NCBI GenBank assembly: GCA_964369465.1
Contig: CAYJEX010000010.1
Coordinates: forward strand, 1 to 59,051
Source: CAYJHC01 sp964369465
Lineage (GTDB): Bacteria; Bacillota; Clostridia; Peptostreptococcales; Anaerovoracaceae
DNA: 59,051 nucleotides
Reading direction: 5' to 3'
In this document: positions 36,252-44,800 of the stretch, one piece after another
How the letters are laid out: each line of letters starts with the position of its first letter
How positions within the stretch are numbered: position 1 is the stretch's first letter
Translations under genes and position numbers: made by a program
The notes under the pieces: model-generated
Told to the model about the DNA's origin: nothing
What the model saw: the letters and a program-made list of their open reading frames with translations, nothing else
Databases searched by the model: none

Positions 36252-37478
36252 TTATTCAATTTTTAAACTTTTCAGAGCCGATATTGCAGATGAAAATGCA
36301 AATTGCAAGTTATATCCCCCAGTATTTCCATCTACATCTACAACTTCTCCTATAAAATACAAATTGTTTATTTTTTTTGATTCAAATGAATCTAAATAAA
36401 TATCATCTAGTGAGACACCTCCCGATGTAGCCATGGCTTTGTTTTTTCCTGCTGTTCCTATCATCTCGTAAGTAAAACCTTCTACAAAACATCTAAGACT
36501 TTTAGCTGCTACAGCAGAAGCTTTAACTGATTGATTAATATTTAAACTTTTCAACAAAACTACTACTAAAGATCTTGGTAATGATAATTTCGACACCAGA
36601 TAATTTAAAATACTTTGATTACATCCTTTCGTATCAAGTTCACAACTTTTGTCTCCATACTTGATGCAAATTTTGTCTCCATTTTTATAATATCTCGATA
36701 TATTAAGTGCAGCTGGACCCGAGATATCTTTTTTTGTAAATAATATTGCTCCATCTTCTTTGGCGATTTTCTTGTTTGTTTTGGAATCAAAAATTGTGAG
36801 TTCACATCTTTGAATAGCAACTCCTTCAATTTCCTCAAATGGATATCCCTTTATTCTTATTGGAACTAAGGCTTCTTTAGGCTCTATAATTTTTATCCCC
36901 ATCCTTTTCAAAACTTCCATCATTTTTCCATCAGATCCTGTTTGTGGGTATGTAATCCCTCCAGTTGCAATAATCAATTTCTTTGTTTTATATTTATTAT
37001 TTAAAATGAAATTATAATTATCTTTATTGTTTTTCTCATCTAAAACACGTATCTCATCTACATCTTCATTCAATATTATTTCGACATAATTCCTACTTGC
37101 TTTCTTCTCCAACACTTCCTTCACATCGCTTGCTTTCATAGAACTTGGGAAAATTTTGCCATCTTCTCTTTCATGTAATTGAAGTCCATTTTTTTCAAAA
37201 TACTCCTTAACTTTAAGGTTATTATACGAATATAAAGTTTTTCTAATTGCCCTTCCATTATTTCCATATTTCGATATAAAATCTTTGATTTCTCCAGATT
37301 GTGTCAAATTACAACTTCCACTCCCTGACAACAAAAGTTTTTGCCCTGTTTTATTCGATTTTTCCAATAAAACACATTTTCCTATTTCACAATTTGCAAC
37401 GAAAAAAAGACCAGCAGCTCCTCCTCCAACCACAATAATATCGCATAGTTTTATTTTATCTGTATCTATACCAGACAT
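36252..37478 (-). CDS. YhiN/HI0933-type NAD(P)/FAD-dependent oxidoreductase
   Basis: A 408-residue flavoprotein of the HI0933 family, function unassigned in most bacteria. The dinucleotide-binding motif DIIVVGGGAAGLF is near the N-terminus; KTGQKLLLSGSGSCNLT and the C-terminal ATSGGVSLDDI and YFIGEVVDVDGNTGGYNLQFAFSSG-type ending (here AFSSA) are family hallmarks. AGGAG four bases before the ATG at 37478 supports this start; the earlier ATG at 37526 adds 16 unlike residues. It lies about 130 bases upstream of purB on the same strand. Confidence 0.9.
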   Translation of the reverse strand: MSGIDTDKIKLCDIIVVGGGAAGLFFVANCEIGKCVLLEKSNKTGQKLLLSGSGSCNLTQSGEIKDFISKYGNNGRAIRKTLYSYNNLKVKEYFEKNGLQLHEREDGKIFPSSMKASDVKEVLEKKASRNYVEIILNEDVDEIRVLDEKNNKDNYNFILNNKYKTKKLIIATGGITYPQTGSDGKMMEVLKRMGIKIIEPKEALVPIRIKGYPFEEIEGVAIQRCELTIFDSKTNKKIAKEDGAILFTKKDISGPAALNISRYYKNGDKICIKYGDKSCELDTKGCNQSILNYLVSKLSLPRSLVVVLLKSLNINQSVKASAVAAKSLRCFVEGFTYEMIGTAGKNKAMATSGGVSLDDIYLDSFESKKINNLYFIGEVVDVDGNTGGYNLQFAFSSAISALKSLKIE

Positions 37479-37575
37479 ATTTCTCCTAACTTTACACCTC
37501 AAATAACACTCTCTAAATGTTATCACATATTTTATTGAAATTATATATTATTTTTACCTTAACTCTTCGTTCCTA

Positions 37576-37584
37576 TGGTAGAAT
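37576..37584 (+). promoter_or_regulatory. extended -10 of the YitT-family gene
   Basis: TGG-TAGAAT with no convincing -35, about 21 bases before the ATG; the GGGGGG ribosome binding site lies between. Confidence 0.4.
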
Positions 37585-37605
37585 TAATTATGGGGGGTGC
37601 TAGTA

Positions 37606-38496
37606 ATGAATAGCGATTCGAAAAAACTAAGTAAGGCCAAAGTGAAATCATTTTTTATTGATACACTCGTATTAATTGCAGGATGCGCTATTGCTGCTTT
37701 TGCAACAGCTTCTATACTTGAACCTAACGGTCTCAGTAACGCAGGAATTACAGGACTTTCAATTTCTTTTGAGAAAATAACCGGGATAAGTTACGTATAT
37801 GCATATTATGTTATGGCATCCATAATAATAGTTTTAACATTGATTTTCTTGGGCAAAAAAGAAGTTTTGAAAATATTGTTTTTAGCACTTCTTTTCCCAA
37901 CGTTCCTAAAAATATATAACATTTTTGGCATAGAAGTTATAATTGAAGATCGACTTTTAGCAATTATGATTTTTAGCCTTGTTGGTGGATTCGGCGCTGG
38001 CCTTTGTTTCAGAAAAGGCTTCTCATTTGGTGGAATGGATACTGTTGCCAAAATCTTTCAGACAAAACTACTTCCTTTTATGACTTTAGGCAAAATTCTT
38101 CTTTTCTTTGATGCATTAGTGGTCTTGATATTGATTTATGTACTAGGCCTAGATGTCGCATTGTATACTGTAATAGCTCAAATCATATATAGCAGAATAA
38201 TTGATTACGTTGCAATAGGTATGGGAATGAAAATATACAAACACGATATTATTAGTTGCAAAAATGAAGAGATTACAAATTATATTTTGACAGAATTAAA
38301 AAGAGGTGTAACGCAGAAAATAATTACTGGTGCTTATACAAAGAAAGACAGCATACAAATTACCTGCATCTGCTCTCCAAAAGAATCTGTTCAATTAAAA
38401 AAATTTATATCAAGTATTGACAAGACTGCTTTTGTAGAAGTTATCCCATTATCCGATGTATGGGGTAACGGAAAAAGATTTAGCACATTTAAATAA
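37606..38496 (+). CDS. YitT-family membrane protein
   Basis: A 296-residue protein with about five to six membrane helices in the first 190 residues (the DUF161/YitT region, with EPNGLSNAGITGLS and the GLCFRKGFSFGGMDT segment) and a cytoplasmic C-terminal DUF2179 domain (about 205-290, RGVTQKIITGAYTKKD). Function is unknown; relatives are widespread in Firmicutes and have been suggested to be transporters. The ATG at 37606 follows GGGGGG at eight bases; a GTG at 37597 overlaps that site. It is divergent from the flavoprotein gene. Confidence 0.88.
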   Translation: MNSDSKKLSKAKVKSFFIDTLVLIAGCAIAAFATASILEPNGLSNAGITGLSISFEKITGISYVYAYYVMASIIIVLTLIFLGKKEVLKILFLALLFPTFLKIYNIFGIEVIIEDRLLAIMIFSLVGGFGAGLCFRKGFSFGGMDTVAKIFQTKLLPFMTLGKILLFFDALVVLILIYVLGLDVALYTVIAQIIYSRIIDYVAIGMGMKIYKHDIISCKNEEITNYILTELKRGVTQKIITGAYTKKDSIQITCICSPKESVQLKKFISSIDKTAFVEVIPLSDVWGNGKRFSTFK

Positions 38497-38553
38497 GAAT
38501 CATACAATTTCTTATAATCTATGTATTAAGAGTTTCAAAAACACTGACTAATC

Positions 38554-39417
38554 CTATATCATCGCCATTCCTAACAATGCCGCATCATTATCAAATTTAG
38601 CCACTGCAAATTTTGTTTTCCCCTTATACTCATCTGGCAAATACTTTTCTGTTGATTCTCTCAACTTATTCAAAACTAATTTTTCATTTTGAGAAATCCC
38701 TCCTCCAATAATTACATATTCAGGATCTATCAGCAAAACAACATTTGCAATAATTTTTCCAAGTTCTTTCATCCATTCATCAAATATTTCAATACATATA
38801 GAATTATTATCTTCAATTTCTTTTATAAATTGAAACCCATCTAACTCTTTGACCTTCATAATTTCTGCTGCCTTTTGTAATACAGCTTTTGTAGAGTAAA
38901 GATTTTCTGCATACATTCCATCATTAGCATAGTTGAAGTAACCTATTTCTCCACTTTTAAAGTTATGCCCTTTAATTGGTTTTCCATCTATTACAATTCC
39001 ACAGCCTATCCCTGTTCCTAGTGTAATGCAAACTATAGAAGTGCTATTTTTACCATTTCCAAAGTAATATTCCCCCATAGCTGCGGCAATACCGTCATTT
39101 TCTAAGCGAAACTCAGCTTTGGGAAATTTACTTTCCAATAATTCTATTAGATTGATATCCTTCAAAAAAGGAAGGTTTTCCGTACTCCCATTACATTTAC
39201 CTTTTTGATCATATGATCCTAAAATAGAAATCCCTATATCATATATTCTTTCTTCATAATACTTAGATATAACGAGATTCATTTTATCAACAAATTCTTC
39301 TATCGTGCTAATATTTTCTGTTGCATATTTCCCTCTATCAAAAATTTGTCCATCTTGAGTAACTATGGCATATTTTGCGAAAGTTCCCCCTATATCAAAT
39401 GATAATAATTTTTTCAT
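38554..39417 (-). CDS. ROK-family sugar kinase
   Basis: A 287-residue ROK protein with ATP-binding FDIGGTFAKYAIV at the N-terminus, catalytic region ENDGIAAAMGEYYFGNG, and ITLGTGIGCGIVIDG. There is no N-terminal helix-turn-helix, so it is a kinase and not a ROK repressor. The zinc cluster CxCGxxGCxE of many glucokinases and N-acetylmannosamine kinases is absent, as in beta-glucoside-kinase-like members. It is divergent from a GPH symporter and shares an operator region with it, so it most likely phosphorylates the sugar that this system imports. Confidence 0.88.
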   Translation of the reverse strand: MKKLLSFDIGGTFAKYAIVTQDGQIFDRGKYATENISTIEEFVDKMNLVISKYYEERIYDIGISILGSYDQKGKCNGSTENLPFLKDINLIELLESKFPKAEFRLENDGIAAAMGEYYFGNGKNSTSIVCITLGTGIGCGIVIDGKPIKGHNFKSGEIGYFNYANDGMYAENLYSTKAVLQKAAEIMKVKELDGFQFIKEIEDNNSICIEIFDEWMKELGKIIANVVLLIDPEYVIIGGGISQNEKLVLNKLRESTEKYLPDEYKGKTKFAVAKFDNDAALLGMAMI

Positions 39418-39467
39418 ATATGTACTCTTCCTCTATGTGTAAATTCCTTAATATTTTTCTAATAGTA

Positions 39468-39513
39468 TTGTTAAATTATAACACAAATAGTATAATTTAC
39501 ATATCTATGTAAA
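39468..39513. promoter_or_regulatory. divergent ROK/GPH promoters with shared palindromic operator
   Basis: Plus strand: TTGTTA (39468-39473), 17 bases, TATAAT (39491-39496). Minus strand: extended -10 TGTTATAAT (39475-39483). A perfect 8-2-8 palindrome, TTTACATA-TC-TATGTAAA (39496-39513), covers the transcription start of the symporter gene and the -35 position of the kinase gene. One regulator could control both. Confidence 0.65.
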
Positions 39514-39535
39514 ATGTTTGGAGGACGAAATTATT

Positions 39536-40870
39536 ATGAGCAAAATAAGCGTAAAACAGAAATCTATATATGGTTTTGGAATTGCAGGGCAAAATATATT
39601 ATATAACTTCATGTCAATGTACATTATGTTTTTTTTCACTGATTTATTGGGGATCCCTAGCGGCACAGCTACAATCATAATTGTTGGAGCAAGCATTTGG
39701 GATGCAATCAACGATCCTGTAATGGGTCTTTTGGTAGATAAGACAAACACAAAAATAGGTAAATTTCGACCTTACCTTATAGCTGGCTCTTTCTTCTTGT
39801 TACTAAGTACTGTAGCTTGCTTTACTTCTTTCAATGCCTCTCCCAGCGTTGTAATCACTATCGCTGCAATTAGTTACGTTTTATGGGGGATGAGCTACAC
39901 TATCAGCGATATCCCAATTTGGGCTCTTTCTGCAGCTACTTCCCCTAGCAATAAAGAAACTAACAAGATGATAACAGTTGGTAAGATAGCTGGAACTTTA
40001 GGCACAGCAATATGCGTAGTTGCCTCTGTAGAATTATTGAACTTGTTTGGAGGAACTAGAGAAAATAGTGCATTCTTTTATTCTGCACTTATTGTTGCTG
40101 CTATCGCTGCCATTGGAATTTTGTTTGTTGGACTCTTTATCAAAGAAAATGTAACTATAAAGCACGAAAAAATTTCAATAAAAGAAAACCTTAAAACATT
40201 AACAAAAAATAAATCACTTTTGTTCCTTCTAGTAGCTTTATTTATAATCAATAGTATAAATGGAATAAGGCAAGCTACACAAATTTATTTCACTATATAT
40301 ACGTGGGGAAGCGATTCGTATGTTACATTAGTAGGAGTCGCTCTAATTATTGGAATGGTTATAGGAATGGCAATATCCCCTACTCTAATAAATAGATTCG
40401 AAAAGAAATCAATTATAATATACAGCTCTATCATAGGTGCAGTTATCAACTTTCTCCCTTATTTTGCTTTAGAAAATGTTACATTAGGACTTATTGCTAT
40501 GGGAATTAGTTTTGCAACAGTAGGAATCTTAACGATAACAAGCATGTCTATGTTAGTAGATTCGATAGATTATTCCGAAAAAATACTTGGGTTCAGAAGC
40601 GAGGGAATAGTTTTCTCTCTAAATACATTTGCTACTAAACTAAGTGCTGCTTTTTCTAAACTTATACTTGGTATTTGTTTAGTTCTTATGAATTATACCG
40701 AAAATCAACCTGTAACAGATACTACTATTTCTTGGTTTAGTGCTCTAATTTACATTGTCCCTTCAGTAGCTTGTATTCTTACAGTATTAATTATACTGCC
40801 TTATAAGATTGATAACAAAACTGCTCTTGAAACAAGAAATGCTCTTCAAGCATCAAGGGAAAATAAATAA
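39536..40870 (+). CDS. GPH-family sugar:cation symporter
   Basis: A 444-residue transporter of the glycoside-pentoside-hexuronide family (MelB type) with about twelve membrane helices. Seen are YGFGIAGQNILYNFMSMY at the start, the family motif WDAINDPVMGLLVDKTNTKIGKFRPYLI in parts, and DIPIWALSAATSPSNKETN. It probably imports a sugar or glycoside with sodium or protons. The ATG at 39536 lies 11 bases after GGAGG; the TTG at 39518 overlaps the ribosome binding region. It is followed by a PIG-L deacetylase gene in the same direction. Confidence 0.9.
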   Translation: MSKISVKQKSIYGFGIAGQNILYNFMSMYIMFFFTDLLGIPSGTATIIIVGASIWDAINDPVMGLLVDKTNTKIGKFRPYLIAGSFFLLLSTVACFTSFNASPSVVITIAAISYVLWGMSYTISDIPIWALSAATSPSNKETNKMITVGKIAGTLGTAICVVASVELLNLFGGTRENSAFFYSALIVAAIAAIGILFVGLFIKENVTIKHEKISIKENLKTLTKNKSLLFLLVALFIINSINGIRQATQIYFTIYTWGSDSYVTLVGVALIIGMVIGMAISPTLINRFEKKSIIIYSSIIGAVINFLPYFALENVTLGLIAMGISFATVGILTITSMSMLVDSIDYSEKILGFRSEGIVFSLNTFATKLSAAFSKLILGICLVLMNYTENQPVTDTTISWFSALIYIVPSVACILTVLIILPYKIDNKTALETRNALQASRENK

Positions 40871-40939
40871 ACACACAGATGTAATATCAATATATTAAAC
40901 AATCTAATTTATAACAAGGTGAATTAAAAGGACGAAGAA

Positions 40940-41692
40940 ATGGGAATAATTATAGATACCATAACAAAAAAACCAAACATAAATAAATCAAAACGTATGT
41001 TATGTGTTCAACCTCATCCTGACGACAATGAAATTGGAATGGGAGGAGCTATTGCATATTTTGCAAACATGGGTTGTGAAATACATTACCTTACTGTAAC
41101 AGATGGATCATTAGGACTTCAATACGGAACAATGACACATTCTGAATTAGCAACTACACGTAAAAACGAATGTGAGAAATCAGGAAAATTACTTGGTGCT
41201 CAATTCTTTCATTACCTAGGCTATGAGGATGGAACTCTAGACAACGTCCATGAAGTTGCTGGTAAAATCGGAGAAATAATAAGAAGTATTCAACCTGATT
41301 TTGTCTGCTGTCCTGATCCCTGGACTCCATACGAAGCTCATCAAGACCATATCATTACAGGAAAAGCTGTAGCACAAAGCATTATTGCAATTGGGTTAGT
41401 AGAGTATCCTCTTGGAACAAACACAAAACCACACCATGTAAAAGGAATAGGCTTTTACCATTCAAGTCGCCCAAATACTGTAATTGATATCTCAGATACT
41501 TTTGATTCTCAAATGAAATCCATCTCAATGCACTCTTCGCAATTCGACAAAAAAACTCTAGCTATGTACAAACTATATTTCAAATCAAAAGCAATAGAAA
41601 GTGCTAAAGAAGAGAAATTTAAATTGGGATGTCCTCTGAAAGTTCTGGGAGAAATCCATTTGCATTGTTTTCCTAACGCGGAGAATATTTAA
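40940..41692 (+). CDS. PIG-L/LmbE-family deacetylase
   Basis: A 250-residue zinc-dependent deacetylase. The metal motif CVQPHPDDNEIGMGG (pattern PHPDD) is near residue 25, and the third ligand is likely in the HQDHIITG block. Known members deacetylate N-acetylglucosamine-containing substrates (GlcNAc-PI, mycothiol and bacillithiol precursors, diacetylchitobiose). It is 69 bases downstream of the sugar symporter with AAAGGA before its ATG and no terminator between, so it is likely co-transcribed and may act on an imported N-acetylated sugar. Bacillithiol synthesis is an alternative, but no partner genes are near. Confidence 0.88.
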   Translation: MGIIIDTITKKPNINKSKRMLCVQPHPDDNEIGMGGAIAYFANMGCEIHYLTVTDGSLGLQYGTMTHSELATTRKNECEKSGKLLGAQFFHYLGYEDGTLDNVHEVAGKIGEIIRSIQPDFVCCPDPWTPYEAHQDHIITGKAVAQSIIAIGLVEYPLGTNTKPHHVKGIGFYHSSRPNTVIDISDTFDSQMKSISMHSSQFDKKTLAMYKLYFKSKAIESAKEEKFKLGCPLKVLGEIHLHCFPNAENI

Positions 41693-41747
41693 CGCACTAC
41701 ACTATATTTTATATTGCATTATTAATGATAATTACCGCAAATTAGTG

Positions 41748-41795
41748 TATAATATTTGTGTGAGTTTCAAACTCATTATTTGCATATTGTATGCA
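41748..41795 (+). promoter_or_regulatory. leader of the cyclic-di-GMP sensor gene with two palindromes
   Basis: A TATAAT at 41748-41753 lacks a good -35. Downstream come two perfect inverted repeats: TGAGTTTCAAACTCA (41761-41775) and TGCATATTGTATGCA (41781-41795). They lie between the probable start site and the AAGGAG (41814-41819), a position for operators or small mRNA hairpins. Confidence 0.45.
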
Positions 41796-41826
41796 CGACC
41801 ATGCTTTTAAAATAAGGAGCCCATTT

Positions 41827-44800
41827 ATGTTATTTGTAAAAAGAATTATTTCTATATTTATACTCTTTACAATAATTGCTGTTTCAGCTCTCCCCGTTCT
41901 AGCAGTTGTTCATGAAGAAGATAGAAAAGTTGTTAAAATTGCTTATCTTGCTGATCACGGCATAGTTGACGACCCATACATAAAAGGCAACGAAGGCTAC
42001 GGATTTGAATACTTTGAAGAAATTGCTCAATACTCAGGACACGACTACGAGTATGTGGAAACCGATATCGAAACTGCAATTTCTATGCTAAATAGCGGAG
42101 AAGTAGATCTTTACGCACCAGCAACAATGACAGAGGAAAGATTACAACAATATGATTTCGTCCCACATATTTTTGGATATGAATCTATATGTATTTTTGC
42201 TTTAGATAGTTCACCTTATTTTTATCAAGATCGCGAAACTTTTGATGGTCTTCGAATCGGACTATCAAAAGGAATTGTTTTCGAAGAACACTTTGACATT
42301 TATTTAGAAGAGAATAATATCGACATAGAAAAAGTATACTTTACTGATTCCAATTATTATGAAATGCTTGAAAGTGGAAAATGTGATTTAGTGTTAGGGG
42401 CTTCCCTTTACCCACAAGACGGAATTAAAATAGTTGACAAAGTAGGAAAAGAGCCCTTCTATTACATGACTCAAAAAGGAAACGATGAACTTATTTCGGA
42501 AATAATGTATGGTGTAGAACAGATTGAAAAAGAGCAAAACTATTTTGCTGAAGGTTTATATCTAAAATATTATGGTAGTTTTGAGTCAGGCCAAGGAACT
42601 ATAACACGTGATGAGTTAGATGCGCTTTCTTATAAGGATGTCTATTCCTGTGGCTATAACATTAATCACTATCCTGTAAGCTATTTAAACGATGACGGAG
42701 AGCCGGATGGATTTGCAATTGATATTATGGATGAAATCGCAAGACAAGCGGGCATAGAAATCGCATACGTACCTATAGGGGGAGATTTAAACTACGACGA
42801 AAGCACCCTAGATTTTACTACATGTATAATTAATAACAACGACACTGGCCAGGGCCACTATACAGATTCATATATATCGTTACCAATGGTAGCGCTTCGC
42901 AAATCAGAAGTTCTACCAGACGAAGTTCAAACAATTGCATCTCTAGATTATGAAACTTTAAACATTTCCGAATTTACTAATTCAAATTATCCCAACTCCA
43001 CAGTAATAAAAACTAAATCGATGGAAGAAAACCTTGATTTGTTTTATTCTAACGAAGTAGACTGTCTCGTTCTTTCATCGCGTGTTGTAAATTCTATACT
43101 CGACACAATCAATACTGATGAGTATGATATTGACGCATTACCTATTTCCTTACCGATCGGGATTACTGTTTCGTATGATCTCCCATATGACATTTTTTCA
43201 ACGATAAACAAACTAGTTTCAGGGTTAGACCCTATTTTTATAGAAGATGCTGTAATTTCTAGCATTGCGAACCTTCCTATTGAACGTAATTTATGGCAAA
43301 ACATTGTTAATTACAAAGATGAATTAATTTTAGCTGGAGCTATATTCGTGAGCATATCTCTATTCCTATATTTGTTGCAAGCAAAACGTAAAAGAGATGC
43401 CCTCAATACAATACTCGAAATCGATCCACTAACTGGACATATGACTAGATATAAATTTTTGCTCGAAGCAAATAAAATACTGTCAACAGCAAAGCCTGAA
43501 GAATATGCATTACTTGTCATTGACATAGACAACTTCAAGTCCATTAACAAAACATGCGGATATGATGTAGGCGACAAAGTTTTAATCTCAATAGCGAATT
43601 CAATTAATGAAATAATTGATGACAAATCACTTCTATGCCGTGATGGGAAAGACACTTTTTTAATATTAATTCACAACACAGATGAAGTTTTATCGATCGA
43701 AAACAGATTTAACAACGACAGTATTATTTTGGATGCTCTCAACAGCATTGTTGAGCATAAAACATCTGTGAGCTTTAGTCACGGTGTTTATTTGATAAAA
43801 GACCCATCAGAAGATATGGATATGATGATAGACTGTGCTAGCATAGCCAGACTACAAGGAAAGCAGACTCATGGAGCCACTACTTTCTTCTATACAGAAG
43901 AAATGCATCAAAATCAACTTCACCAAAATAAAGTGGTTGATGAGATGGAAAATGCTCTGAAAAATAACGAATTTTTCATCGTTTTACAACCAAAATACGC
44001 ACTTGATACAGAAAAAATCATTGGTGCAGAAGCATTAGTTCGCTGGCGTGATAGTAATGGCGAGATAATCTTCCCAGATAAATTCATCCCTATTTTCGAA
44101 CAAAATGGTTTCATAGCAAAATTAGACTTATATGTCTTTGAGTGCACATGTGCACTTTTGGAAAAACCTGAGTTCAAAGATATCACACTATCTGTGAATA
44201 TATCTGTTGCAACAGTCCAAAATGAAGATTGCTCAAAAAACTACATGAATATACTGAAAAAATACAACTTGAATCCAAACCAAATCGAAATTGAAATCAC
44301 AGAAACAGCTGTGAGCACTAATTTTGATTTAATCAATAAGAGAATATCCGATTTTAAAAATTGCGGATTCACTATTTCTGTCGACGATTTTGGCGCGGGA
44401 GGTTCTACCTTAAATCGACTTAGAGATATGGAAATAGACATAATCAAAATTGACAAAGCATTTATCGACAATAACTTGACATCAGAAAAAGGTTTAGCAA
44501 TTGTAAATAGCATTATCACATTATCAAAACAACTCAATTTATCGACCGTAGCAGAAGGGATTGAAACGTTAGAACAAAAAGAAGCACTTCTCCATTTGAA
44601 CTGCGAAATTGGACAAGGATACTTTTTCTCAAAACCAATTTCTGTCGACGACTTTATACTTTTGTTAAAGAGTCACAACTCAAAAATCAATTCCTCTACA
44701 AAAACTACAGCTTCAACAATTGCGAAAAAAGACAACATACCTTCCTTACCAGAACTTCCTCTCAAAATTGAAACTCATAATGAGAAGACAGAAATATGGA

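Noticed and set aside
38494..38515. TAAGAA...TTCTTA inverted repeat after the YitT gene as terminator
   Set aside because: Only six A/T pairs and no T-run; too weak to call.
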